From positions 372,001 to 436,000 of the forward strand of contig NZ_JACHWB010000003.1 in the NCBI RefSeq assembly GCF_014191055.1: DNA of 64,000 nt, read 5' to 3'. The notes under the pieces are model-generated. The model ran no database searches, was not told where the DNA came from, and saw nothing but the letters and a program-made list of their open reading frames with translations. The stretch is from Microvirga lupini. Its GTDB lineage: Bacteria > Pseudomonadota > Alphaproteobacteria > Rhizobiales > Beijerinckiaceae. Shown piece by piece: positions 49,007 to 58,142 of this stretch (position 1 is its first letter; the number at the start of each line of letters is the position of its first letter). A program made the translations under genes and the position numbers.

Positions 49007-50794
49007 CTACTTGGGCACTCCGGCCTGCTGCAGCACGGAGGCCCACTCCTCCCCGATCCTGTACCCGGCACTGGGCGAGCGCTCCCGCCAGCTACTGATC
49101 GTGAGATGGGGTTCCAACTGCATGAGCCTTGCCACCGTGCGACGGGCATCCTCGTGCATCCCGAGCTCCCACTGCGCAACCGCCATAGCCCGAAGCGTCG
49201 AGGTGTGGGTGCAGTTGGATCGGAGCGAGCGCTGCGCGAGCTTCAAGGCTCGGTCGAACTGATGGGCCGCGAGGTGAGCGGTCGCGGCGAGGGAGTCGTA
49301 AAAGTAGCGGTGGGGGTCGAGTGGCGACAGTTTCCGCGCGCGCTGCGTGCAGCCCACAGCCTGCTGCCCTTCGTCCTTGAATGCATGAAGCGTGCCCTTG
49401 AGCAGCCAAGCGAGGGAATCGTTCGGATTGTTCAGGAGGGCGAGATCATAGCGCTCCATCGCGGTATCGAGCTTCTTCAGAAGGTTCGTATGGACGAAAC
49501 CATCGACAGCAAGCGCCAGGGAGCATTGCGGATCTGCATCCAGGGCCTGTTTCGTGCATTGCAGGGCGAGTTGTGCATCCTGCCGGGGATCATCCGACCA
49601 GCCTTGCTGAACCCGCAGCACATGCCATTTGGCGAGCCATGCGCGAGGGATGGCCTGACGCGGAGCCCGTTCGATGAGGGCTTCAAGAAGCCTGTGCGCC
49701 TCACCGAAGTCATAAGGAGAGAGCCGGTGCATCAAGGCCACGGCGGCCAGCAGCAGCGTATAACTCCGCAGGGTTGGAAGAGCCTGGGACTGAGCCCGCT
49801 GGAGCTCGCTCACCATGACCGCTGCATTCACATTGGCGGCGATCTCATCGATGAGGTCCCGCTTGCCGGAAATGATGCCACTTAGCTGGCCCCTGTAACG
49901 TGCGGCCCATGCAATCTGTCCCGACTTTGCTTCGGCAAGCTCGGCCTCCACGATAACTTGCCGGTTCTGGATCCGGTAAAAGCCGGAAAGCACGTAGTTG
50001 GCGTTGAGATTGGTGCTGACCTGAGCCAGGGATGTTTCCCTGCCGCGAAATACCGTTGTCGACAAGCGTGATATGACGTGCAGCTCAGGAGATCGCGAGA
50101 GATCCTGGATCAGCTCCTCCGCCAGCACCTCTCCCAGAATGTGATGCTCATCCTCGGAGTCGTGTGTCGTAAAAGGGACAACGGCAAGCGTCGGAAGCAG
50201 ATCCTCGAAGAGTGATCCGGCTTCGATCACCGGCCGCGGCCCGGGTGGCCCGATGCGATAAGCGCGCACGGGTTGTGGCATGTGTTTGAGATAGCATTCG
50301 CCGAGATCCTCGATATCGGCATCGAGATCAGCCGTGAGCTGGTCGCGCACGTTGGCCGAGATCACGATTTCGCCAGGGCCTGCAAGGGTGAGGATCCGTG
50401 CCGCCCGGCTGACACCGATCCCATAGAGATCTGCCTGATCGATAATCACATCGCTGACTTCGATCCCCATCCTGAGCAAGATCTGCTGGGCTGGAGGAAG
50501 CGTCTGGTTCTGTCGATTACGTTCCTGCTGAATCGAGAATGCAGCCGAAATGGCAGATCGGACGTCGTCGAAGTCCAGCAGCATTCCATCACCCAACCCT
50601 TTCGTGAAGTGGCCGTTGTGATCAGGAAGAATGCGGTTCCGGACCTGCTCGACGAAAGCCAGCCAGCGGGAAATGAATTCCGTCTCGTCCTGCTCGACGA
50701 GGCGGACGGATTCGACCACATCGAGGATCAGAACCGCCCGCTTCGCCCGTATGGCGGCAGGGAAGGGATCTTCGGTTTGCTGGCCGATCTGCAT
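49007..50794 (-). CDS. Class III cyclase-domain protein with TPR repeats
   Basis: In 595 residues, a class III nucleotidyl cyclase-like domain (about 15-180) comes first: VLILDVVESVRL, FTKGLGDGMLLDFDDVRSA and YGIGVSRAARILTLAGPGEIV. A TolB-like segment follows near 195-310 (LAVVPFTTHDSEDEHHILGE), then TPR-type helices to the end. The position normally read as Asn in GVNVAAR is Ser here (GVSRAAR), so cyclase activity is doubtful. No membrane segment is present. It begins the three-gene operon. A signalling or sensor role is likely but unproven. Confidence 0.82.
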   Translation of the reverse strand: MQIGQQTEDPFPAAIRAKRAVLILDVVESVRLVEQDETEFISRWLAFVEQVRNRILPDHNGHFTKGLGDGMLLDFDDVRSAISAAFSIQQERNRQNQTLPPAQQILLRMGIEVSDVIIDQADLYGIGVSRAARILTLAGPGEIVISANVRDQLTADLDADIEDLGECYLKHMPQPVRAYRIGPPGPRPVIEAGSLFEDLLPTLAVVPFTTHDSEDEHHILGEVLAEELIQDLSRSPELHVISRLSTTVFRGRETSLAQVSTNLNANYVLSGFYRIQNRQVIVEAELAEAKSGQIAWAARYRGQLSGIISGKRDLIDEIAANVNAAVMVSELQRAQSQALPTLRSYTLLLAAVALMHRLSPYDFGEAHRLLEALIERAPRQAIPRAWLAKWHVLRVQQGWSDDPRQDAQLALQCTKQALDADPQCSLALAVDGFVHTNLLKKLDTAMERYDLALLNNPNDSLAWLLKGTLHAFKDEGQQAVGCTQRARKLSPLDPHRYFYDSLAATAHLAAHQFDRALKLAQRSLRSNCTHTSTLRAMAVAQWELGMHEDARRTVARLMQLEPHLTISSWRERSPSAGYRIGEEWASVLQQAGVPK

Positions 50795-50979
50795 TGAAAA
50801 AAGCTCGCAACACTGTTTCTGTCCACAGAGTGGCTCAGCTGGGATAACAGACGATGTTGGAAGTCTTTTTTGTTTGATCCTAACGTAATCGGGCCCGGTT
50901 TGACAGTCCAGGAGTGGGTATCCAGCCCACCTTCAAGATACGACTGAAGAGTTGTCGGCGCGGCGGTTCCGCCCATGTG

Positions 50980-51003
50980 AAAAGGCCCGGCATCTGCCGG
51001 GCC
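50980..51003 (-). terminator. Rho-independent terminator of the exported hydrolase gene
   Basis: Read on the minus strand, a GGCCCGGCA / TGCCGGGCC stem is followed by TTTTC. It begins 20 bases after the stop codon of the hydrolase gene and would end that minus-strand transcript. Confidence 0.75.
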
Positions 51004-51022
51004 ATTTCTTGAATTGCTGTGA

Positions 51023-52357
51023 TCAGTTGGCGCTTCGGGTGCCATGCTCCAGAACCAAACCTGCGGCGGTTCGGGCAGCAAAACCCTTCCAATAGGTATG
51101 CTCGGGCTTGAAGGAGCCGTCCTTGTTGGCCGCGAAGACTCCTTCGCTGGCCCGCTCCACGGGCACGTCCATGTAGCTGCCGAGTTCCTGGTCCGCTTTG
51201 ACGTAGCGCCCCAGGAAGGCCGTGACGAAGTGTTGGGTGATGTTGTTCATGCGAACCGTGTCCCAAACCGGATCGGCATAATGGTTGAACGGTGTCGAGT
51301 TTCCACCCTCGGCCATCTGCCAGCTCTCGACCGGTGCCGGGATGGGGGCCGCGGCGTTGTGGTTGGCGTTCTCGAAGGTCAGCATGAAGCGGTCAGCATT
51401 GGAGGTTCCGGTGTAGAGCGCGCGGACACCTTTCTCGTAGCCTGAGACGTCATCCTTGCTGCCGGCGACATAGAGGATCGGCGTCGTGATCCCGGCCAAT
51501 CCCTCCTGGTTCCAGAAGCCACGCTGCATGCCCCAAGGAGCAATGGCGACCACCGCTTTGATCCGCTCGTCCCGCAGCTTCTTGTGGGTGTCGGATCCAG
51601 CAAAATGCACGGACAGCATGCCCGCCGGAACACCTGAATCGTAGGCTACCGCTTCCTTGGTGACTCCGGCGCCGGCAGTGATCACCGCGCCGTATCCGCC
51701 CATCGAGTAGCCGATCAGCCCGGTGCGTGAAGTATCGACCAGCCCATTCAGGAAATGGCCGCTTTCCTTCGACAGCTGATCGATCGCGTTGAGCACGAAA
51801 ACCTGATCGAGGGGGCGGTTGATGAGGGTCGATCCGAACTTGCCCTGATCCGTGTAGGTGGAATCCGCATGATCGATGGATGCGACCGCATAGCCTTTGG
51901 TTGCGAGGTTCTCCGCAAGGTGGCTGAGGAGGAAGCGGTTGCCTGGATAGCCATGGCTGATAATCACGAGCGGGTAGGGACTCCCGGCCGCCCGCTTGGG
52001 CTCGGCGTCCCGCACCGCTTTGCCATGGAGTGTGACCTGGGTCTTGCCGTCGCGCAGAAACACTCCGGAATAGGCGCCGGGCTGCTTTCCATCCGTCTCC
52101 GCCGGGTACCAGACTTCCAGAGTGAGCTTGCGGTCATAGCGCGGAGGGTCCTGGCCGGCTACCGCCTTCAAGACATCGATCTGATTCTTGTTGATCACCT
52201 CGATGGTGCGGACGCCGATTCCATGCTCGCCATGCTTCGCGAGGGCCGGCGCGTCGGGGCGGATCAGGTCAATGCGGTTGTGATGGGTCATGTCCTGTGC
52301 GGATGATGGAGAGGAAATGGCAAACAGGATCAGGGTCGCCAAAGCTGCACTTCTCAC
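51023..52357 (-). CDS. Exported alpha/beta hydrolase (PAF-acetylhydrolase/dienelactone-hydrolase-like)
   Basis: I chose GTG at 52357 because GGAGG lies 6 nt upstream and it creates a signal peptide (ALATLILFAISSPSSA-QD). The longer frame from 52486 would bury it. The 444-residue protein has the hydrolase core: PLVIISHGYPGNR near residue 125, nucleophile Ser in LIGYSMGGYGAV near 228, Asp in AGSKDDVSGYEKG near 305, and His in ENANHNAAAP near 335. It resembles periplasmic lipase/PAF-acetylhydrolase-like enzymes. Substrate unknown. A terminator follows. Confidence 0.85.
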   Translation of the reverse strand: MRSAALATLILFAISSPSSAQDMTHHNRIDLIRPDAPALAKHGEHGIGVRTIEVINKNQIDVLKAVAGQDPPRYDRKLTLEVWYPAETDGKQPGAYSGVFLRDGKTQVTLHGKAVRDAEPKRAAGSPYPLVIISHGYPGNRFLLSHLAENLATKGYAVASIDHADSTYTDQGKFGSTLINRPLDQVFVLNAIDQLSKESGHFLNGLVDTSRTGLIGYSMGGYGAVITAGAGVTKEAVAYDSGVPAGMLSVHFAGSDTHKKLRDERIKAVVAIAPWGMQRGFWNQEGLAGITTPILYVAGSKDDVSGYEKGVRALYTGTSNADRFMLTFENANHNAAAPIPAPVESWQMAEGGNSTPFNHYADPVWDTVRMNNITQHFVTAFLGRYVKADQELGSYMDVPVERASEGVFAANKDGSFKPEHTYWKGFAARTAAGLVLEHGTRSAN

Positions 52358-52454
52358 GGGGTTCCTCCAGTGTGATTGAGTGATTGATGGACACCAGCCG
52401 GCAGGTCGCTTCCGGACGCGATCATGCATCGGCCTGTGACAGGATGACGACGTC

Positions 52455-52772
52455 TCAGGTGGAGTCCACCGTTGTCTGTGGTGCAAAAAACCTGAACTGA
52501 GTGTTGATCAGGGCCTCCAGCCCGGCCTTGGATCCGTCCGTATAGTACCATCGCCTCAGGGCGGCTGAGCGCGAGTAGAGGCCCACGTCGACCTCCGCCA
52601 TCCGGCATTGCATGTCGGAGACGCTGCTGAATCCCTTCTCATGGGAGATTTCCTCCCGGCTCCGGAGTTGGCCTGTCTTGGGGCCAAGGACGGGCGGCAT
52701 TGGCGCTGGAGGATGGGAGGCAAAATCACGTCCCAGGATATCCAGGACTCGAGTGAGCGGGTTCTGGGTCAT
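52455..52772 (-). CDS. Hypothetical protein
   Basis: The ATG at 52772 gives 105 residues (MTQNPLTRVLDILGRDFASH). A longer frame starts at 52817. The sequence is mixed helical, with SSVSDMQCRMAEVDVGLYSR near the middle and an aromatic patch RRWYYTDGSK. No family is recognised. It lies 97 bases upstream of the hydrolase gene on the same strand. Confidence 0.5.
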   Translation of the reverse strand: MTQNPLTRVLDILGRDFASHPPAPMPPVLGPKTGQLRSREEISHEKGFSSVSDMQCRMAEVDVGLYSRSAALRRWYYTDGSKAGLEALINTQFRFFAPQTTVDST

Positions 52773-52988
52773 CGGGTAGAGCACGGGACCATCACTGCAG
52801 GCATTTGTTGAGGCCATATTAGCCGAAGGTCCTGTCTCATCTAGCGGAGACCGGGCCGAAATTAAGAGAGAATTAACAACGAAAATGCCGCATTGAAGTG
52901 AAGCATTGTTCCATCGATGGACGAGGCAGGACAGCAGCGTCCTGATCGCCTATCGTCTGCCGAGTTTGGAAACATGACAGGGGCAGAC

Positions 52989-54071
52989 ATGAGCATCGAG
53001 GATCTCAAGGCCAAGGTTGCGCGTGAATTCGGGACGCCTGCGGTGGTTGTCGACCTGGATGTGGTCGAGCGCAACATCGCCAGGGTGCAGGGGTTGTGCG
53101 ATGCCGCTGGCGTGGCCAACCGGCCCCACATCAAGACGCACAAGAGCCCCGTCATCGCATCCATGCAGCGGGACGCCGGCGCTCGTGGCATTACCTGCCA
53201 GAAGGTCGGTGAAGCGGAGGTTATGGCCGAGGCCGGGCACGACGACATCCTGATCGCCTACAATATCCTGGGCGAGGAAAAGCTCGGCCGCCTCGGCAGG
53301 CTTCTGTCCCGAGCGAAGGTGACGGTCGCAGCCGACAATCCCACCGTCGTGGCAGGCCTGCCGGAAGCCGCTACTATTGCCGGGCGGGAGCTGCGTGTGG
53401 TGGTGGAGTGCGATACTGGGCGCAAGCGGGCTGGAGTCGAGACGGTTGCGGAGGCTGTAGCCCTGGCGAAGGACATCGCATCACGCCCAGGGCTCTCATT
53501 CGCCGGTTTCATGCTGTACCCGCCCGAGAACGCCATGGCCGAGACGCAGGCCTTCTTGGATGCGGCCTCATCGGGTATCCGCGATCTCGGTCTTGAACCG
53601 CAGATAGTGTCGTCCGGCGGGACGCCCAATCTCCTGAACCTGGGCAAGATCAAAGGTGTGACCGAGCATCGGGCCGGCACATCGGTGTTCAACGACCGGA
53701 TGATGCTGGCAGCCGGTGTCGCGCAACTGCAGGATTGCGCGCTGACCGTCTATGCCACTGTGGTGAGCCGGGCGGGACCGGAAAGGGGCATTCTGGATTC
53801 GGGATCGAAAACCCTGACGAGCGACACCGGCGGGCTGGAGGGGCATGGCTTCATTCTTGAGCATCCCCAGGCCAAGATCGCCCGTTTTGCCGAAGAACAC
53901 GGCTTCCTGGATCTGTCGGCGTGCAACGATCGTCCGAATGTCGGCGACGTCGTTCGGATCATTCCCAATCACGTGTGTGTCGTGGTCAACATGGTCGACC
54001 GCCTTGTTGCAGTGCGCGGTCACGAAATCATCGGCGAGTTGCCTGTCGCGGCCCGGGGGCGCCTAACGTGA
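52989..54071 (+). CDS. D-threonine aldolase / D-serine dehydratase-like PLP enzyme
   Basis: This is an alanine-racemase-fold PLP enzyme of 360 residues from the ATG at 52989 (AGGGG 5 nt upstream). The N-terminus TPAVVVDLDVVERNIARVQ and the PLP Lys in RPHIKTHKSP near residue 44 are typical. VVVECDTGRKRAGV near 140 lies in the barrel. Candidate metal ligands near the C-terminus are in VRIIPNHVCVVVNMVD, the His and Cys seen in D-threonine aldolases and DSD-type enzymes. It would cleave or dehydrate a D-hydroxyamino acid. The exact substrate is open. Confidence 0.87.
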   Translation: MSIEDLKAKVAREFGTPAVVVDLDVVERNIARVQGLCDAAGVANRPHIKTHKSPVIASMQRDAGARGITCQKVGEAEVMAEAGHDDILIAYNILGEEKLGRLGRLLSRAKVTVAADNPTVVAGLPEAATIAGRELRVVVECDTGRKRAGVETVAEAVALAKDIASRPGLSFAGFMLYPPENAMAETQAFLDAASSGIRDLGLEPQIVSSGGTPNLLNLGKIKGVTEHRAGTSVFNDRMMLAAGVAQLQDCALTVYATVVSRAGPERGILDSGSKTLTSDTGGLEGHGFILEHPQAKIARFAEEHGFLDLSACNDRPNVGDVVRIIPNHVCVVVNMVDRLVAVRGHEIIGELPVAARGRLT

Positions 54072-54247
54072 CAGGTTCCGCGGCATGGCTATGGTCGCGG
54101 TAATGTGAGGAGAAATTGACGAACCGCACTTGTCTGGCCGTGACGTCGACCGATGCGCGCCCACTTGAACGGTCATGCCTCCCGATCATTTACATAGGCT
54201 GCATCGAACGCCGCAGATGAATGACGGTAAGCGGGAGGCTGCCCTCA

Positions 54248-56560
54248 ATGAACGATGAGCCGAAGATCAAGCCCTATCCAGGTCCTGCAGGTGGATGGGG
54301 ATCCGTTCGCTCCGTCGAAAGCATCCTTGCCAAGGAGGGACGGCTCGTCAGCGGCAACGCCATTATGCTCAAGCAGAACAAGCCTGACGGTTATGCCTGC
54401 GTCAGCTGTGCCTGGGCAAAGCCGGCTGACCCGCATCCCTTCGAATATTGCGAGAATGGCGCCAAGGCGACTGCCTGGGAACTCACGACGAAGCGCGTGA
54501 CACCCGAATTCTTCGCCAAGCATACGCTGTCCGAACTGCGGACATGGTCGGATCACGATCTTGAGGAAGCCGGTCGCCTGACCCACCCGATGCGCTATGA
54601 CGAGGCCTCGGATACTTATGTTCCGGTCCGCTGGGAGGAGGCGTTCCGGGAGATCGGTCAGGAGCTGAAAACCTTCGATCCGCGTCAGGCGGTGCTCTAT
54701 GCCTCCGGCCGTGCCTCGCTTGAGACATCCTATATGTGGGCGCTGTTCGCCCGGCTCTACGGCACCAACAACCTGCCGGATTCCTCCAACATGTGTCACG
54801 AGAGCACCTCTGTGGCGCTGCCGGAGAGCATCGGCGTCCCCGTCGGGACGGTTATCCTCGACGATTTCGAACTGACCGACTGCATCATGTTCTTCGGCCA
54901 GAATGTCGGGACCAACAGCCCACGGATGCTGCATCCGCTCCAGGAGGCCTCCAAGCGCGGCGTGCCCATCATCACCTTCAACCCCTTGAAGGAACGCGGC
55001 CTCGAGCGCTTCACCAACCCTCAGGCGCCGACCGAGATGCTGACGGGGTCGGAGACCCGCATCTCCTCGCAGTACCATCAGGTGAAGATCGGAGGCGATG
55101 TCGCGGCTCTCATGGGGATGGCCAAGATCCTGATCGAAGCGGACGACAAGGCACGGGCCACCGGAGGAAAGCCGGTGCTCGACCATGCCTTCATTGCAGA
55201 ACATACCCATGGCTTCGAGGAGTTCGCGACGGCCGCCCGGAAGGCGCAGTGGCCCGAGCTGGAACGGCGCTCCGGTCTCTCTCGCTCAACGCTGGAAGCT
55301 GCTGCGACGGCTTACGCCCGGGCGAATGCCGTCATGGGCATCTATGGCATGGGGCTCACTCAGCATAAGGCTGGCGTCGAGAACGTGCAGATGCTCGTCA
55401 ATCTTCTGCTCCTGCGTGGGAATATCGGCAAACCGGGCGCCGGCATCTGTCCTGTGCGAGGCCACTCCAACGTTCAGGGGCAGCGCACGGTCGGCATCGC
55501 CGAGAAGCCCGAGCTCGTTCCGCTCGACAAGCTCAAGGAACAGTATGGCTTCGAGCCGCCGCGCTGGAAGGGCATGACCACGGTGGAGGCCTGCGAAGGC
55601 ATCATCAAAGGCGAGGTCAAAGCCTTCGTCGCGCTTGGCGGGAACTTCGTGCGCGCCGCTCCCGAGACCGCCGCCCTTGAGGAGGCCTGGCCCCGTCTGC
55701 GACTGTCGGTGCAGATCTCCACCAAGCTCAATCGCAATCACCTCATTCCTGGCGAGGTCACCTACATTCTCCCATGCCTCGGACGCATCGAGATCGACGA
55801 GCAGGCGACAGGGCCCCAGGCTGTTGCGGTTGAAGATTCCACCGCCTGCATTCACGGCTCCAAGGGCATTGCAAAACCTGCAAGCCCCGATCTCCTGTCC
55901 GAGCCGCGGATCGTCGCGGAACTCGCGAAGGCGACCCTTCCCCCGAATTCCAAAGTGCCGTGGGACGAGTGGGTGGCCGATTACGCGCGTGTCCGGGACG
56001 CCATCGAGGAGACCTATCCGGAGGATTTCCGCGCGTTTAACGAGCGCATGTGGAAGCCCGGTGGCTTCCATCGGCCGATCGCAGCGCGCGAGCGCCGCTG
56101 GAAGACCAAGACCGGCAAGGCGAACTTCGTCGTGCCCCAGAGCCTTCAGGCCGACCTCGGCATTGCCGAGACCGATCGCGACATCTTCAAGCTCATGACG
56201 GTGCGGTCCAACGACCAGTTCAACACCACAGTCTATGGTTATTACGACCGCTTCAGGGGCGTCAGGGGCACCCGCATGGTGCTCTTCATGAACCGCAACG
56301 ACATCGCCCGGTTGAGCCTCCAGGAGGGGGACATGGTCACGCTCACGACAGCCGTCGATGATGGCGTGACGCGTCAGGTGAGCGGATTGCGGGTTACGCC
56401 GTATGAAATCCCGGAGGGATGCTGCGCAGCCTATTATCCCGAGTGCAATCCGCTGATCCCGGTCTGGCACCACGCGGACAAGAGCAAGGTGCCGGCGGCG
56501 AAATCGATCCCGATCCGCATTGCGCTTCAGCAGAAGCAATTGCCGGAGGCTGCGGAATGA
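54248..56560 (+). CDS. FdhF/YdeP-family molybdopterin oxidoreductase
   Basis: This is a 770-residue DMSO-reductase-superfamily protein of the formate-dehydrogenase-like YdeP branch. A Cys cluster is present (ACVSCAWAKPADPHPFEYC near residue 50-72). Cys stands at the position that is Sec or Cys in FdhF (SNMCHESTSVALPE near 182). VPIITFNPLKERGLERF near 240 and the C-terminal MoCo dinucleotide domain (about 650-770) follow. The ATG at 54248 has GGGAGG 9 nt upstream. fdhD overlaps its stop, which supports formate-dehydrogenase-type maturation. The substrate is not proven to be formate. Confidence 0.88.
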   Translation: MNDEPKIKPYPGPAGGWGSVRSVESILAKEGRLVSGNAIMLKQNKPDGYACVSCAWAKPADPHPFEYCENGAKATAWELTTKRVTPEFFAKHTLSELRTWSDHDLEEAGRLTHPMRYDEASDTYVPVRWEEAFREIGQELKTFDPRQAVLYASGRASLETSYMWALFARLYGTNNLPDSSNMCHESTSVALPESIGVPVGTVILDDFELTDCIMFFGQNVGTNSPRMLHPLQEASKRGVPIITFNPLKERGLERFTNPQAPTEMLTGSETRISSQYHQVKIGGDVAALMGMAKILIEADDKARATGGKPVLDHAFIAEHTHGFEEFATAARKAQWPELERRSGLSRSTLEAAATAYARANAVMGIYGMGLTQHKAGVENVQMLVNLLLLRGNIGKPGAGICPVRGHSNVQGQRTVGIAEKPELVPLDKLKEQYGFEPPRWKGMTTVEACEGIIKGEVKAFVALGGNFVRAAPETAALEEAWPRLRLSVQISTKLNRNHLIPGEVTYILPCLGRIEIDEQATGPQAVAVEDSTACIHGSKGIAKPASPDLLSEPRIVAELAKATLPPNSKVPWDEWVADYARVRDAIEETYPEDFRAFNERMWKPGGFHRPIAARERRWKTKTGKANFVVPQSLQADLGIAETDRDIFKLMTVRSNDQFNTTVYGYYDRFRGVRGTRMVLFMNRNDIARLSLQEGDMVTLTTAVDDGVTRQVSGLRVTPYEIPEGCCAAYYPECNPLIPVWHHADKSKVPAAKSIPIRIALQQKQLPEAAE

Positions 56561-57372
56561 CTCTTCACCTGGAGCCTGTCATCCGCCTGCCGCAGACGAG
56601 CGTAGCCAGGGGGGTGTTCGCTGAGGGCGAGCGGGTGCTTCCGGAAGAAACCCCGGTGGCGCTGACCTATAATGGGTCGACACATGCGGTCATGATGGCG
56701 AGCCCTGCTGACCTGGAGGATTTCGCCCTCGGTTTCAGCCTGTCGGAAGGGATCATCGCCGATCGGAGTGAACTGACCTCCATGGAGGTCATCGAACACG
56801 AGCTCGGTTGCGAAATCAGGATGTGGCTGCAGGAATCCTGCAGCGGAGCCTATCGGTCCAGGCGGCGCGCTATGGCCGGGCCTTTGGGCTGCGGATTATG
56901 TGGGGTGGAATCCCTGGAAGAAGCGGTGCGGCCAGCATCGAAGGTCGCCGGCACTCTCCAACTGCCGCCAAAGGCGATTGCCGCTGCCATGGCTGATCTT
57001 TCCGAGGCACAAAGGCTCAACAGAGAAGCAAGAGCTATCCACGCAGCCGCCCTCTGGCGCCCTGAGCAGGGTCTGATTGCCATCCGGGAGGATATCGGGC
57101 GGCACAATGCCCTCGACAAGCTGGCCGGAGCCCTCGCAAGAGCCGACGAGCCTTGTTCTGCCAGCATGGTGCTCCTCACGAGCCGCGTGTCGGTGGAGAT
57201 GGTGCAGAAGGCGGCCCGCATGGGCGCCCCGATCATCGCGGCGATTTCCGCTCCCACGGCTCTGGCCGTCAGGGTTGCGGAGGGCTGTGGGATCACCCTG
57301 GTGGCCGTGGCGCGCGAGGAATCCTTCGAGGTCTTCACCCATCCCGAGCGTGTTCAGCACCTCGGATCCTAG
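56557..57372 (+). CDS. fdhD: Formate dehydrogenase accessory sulfurtransferase FdhD
   Basis: FdhD carries sulfur to the molybdenum cofactor of formate-dehydrogenase-type enzymes. The 271-residue protein has the CxxC motif (GPLGCGLCGVESLEEA near residue 110), an upstream LEDFALGFSLSEGI, and a C-terminal core with DIGRHNALDKLAGAL near 187 and SRVSVEMVQKAARMGAPIIAA near 210. Its ATG overlaps the stop of the oxidoreductase gene (ATGA), so the pair is translationally coupled. Confidence 0.93.
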   Translation: MTLHLEPVIRLPQTSVARGVFAEGERVLPEETPVALTYNGSTHAVMMASPADLEDFALGFSLSEGIIADRSELTSMEVIEHELGCEIRMWLQESCSGAYRSRRRAMAGPLGCGLCGVESLEEAVRPASKVAGTLQLPPKAIAAAMADLSEAQRLNREARAIHAAALWRPEQGLIAIREDIGRHNALDKLAGALARADEPCSASMVLLTSRVSVEMVQKAARMGAPIIAAISAPTALAVRVAEGCGITLVAVAREESFEVFTHPERVQHLGS

Positions 57373-57486
57373 GCGAAGAGCGACTGTCCCCTCCAGGGAA
57401 CGATCCGGCGCCGAACCGATTGTCCAACAGCGAAGCTTCTCCTCGGGCGCGGAGCCTGACACAATGAAGGGTGCGCGACACGGGCG

Positions 57487-58137
57487 ATGGCGCAGCTTTT
57501 CACACCGGCGGCAACCACCTTGTTCCGGGTGGTCATCGTGCTTACGGGGCTTGGACTCGTGGGAGCGGGCGTGACCGCCTATCTGTGGGCCCGCGCGGAC
57601 AGCACCTGGAACGTCGGCAAGCCCGCCCCTCAGCCGGTCCCGTTCCGGCACGACCTTCATGCGGGTCAACTCGACATCGATTGCCGCTACTGCCATTCGA
57701 CCGTGGAGCGCGCTGCCGATGCGGGCATGCCCTCGGCCCAGACCTGCATGTCCTGCCATTCGCAGGTCTGGGTGGGGGCGAGCGTTCTCGAACCTGTTCG
57801 TACGAGCTTCACGCTTGGCCAGCCGATCCAGTGGACATCCGTTCACCGCCTGCCGGACTACGTCTATTTCCATCACGCGGCCCATGTGACGAAGGGCGTC
57901 GCCTGTGAAATCTGTCACGGCCGTGTGGACCGGATGCCGAAGACGGTGAAAACCCAGACCCTCTCCATGGGGTGGTGCCTGGACTGCCATCGCGACCCGG
58001 TGCCGAACCTTCGCCCGCGCGAGGCGGTGTTCGCCATGGGGTACGAGCCCCATGGCGACGAACTGCCAGACGATATCCGCGAGTTCTACCGGGAAGCCTC
58101 CCGGCGGCTCACAAGCTGCAACACGTGTCACCGGTAG
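57487..58137 (+). CDS. actA: Alternative complex III subunit ActA, pentaheme cytochrome c
   Basis: The product of 216 residues has an N-terminal membrane helix (about 12-34) and five CxxCH heme sites: CRYCH, CMSCH, CEICH, CLDCH and CNTCH. This matches the pentaheme subunit of the quinol:cytochrome c oxidoreductase called alternative complex III. It starts the act gene set, 5 bases before actB. It is expected to be anchored in the membrane and face the periplasm. Confidence 0.92.
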   Translation: MAQLFTPAATTLFRVVIVLTGLGLVGAGVTAYLWARADSTWNVGKPAPQPVPFRHDLHAGQLDIDCRYCHSTVERAADAGMPSAQTCMSCHSQVWVGASVLEPVRTSFTLGQPIQWTSVHRLPDYVYFHHAAHVTKGVACEICHGRVDRMPKTVKTQTLSMGWCLDCHRDPVPNLRPREAVFAMGYEPHGDELPDDIREFYREASRRLTSCNTCHR

Positions 58138-58142
58138 GTCCG

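Noticed and set aside
57380..57410. GGAAC-N17-ATT before actA as an EcfG promoter
   Set aside because: The -10 element does not match GTT. With the high GC content such near matches are likely by chance.
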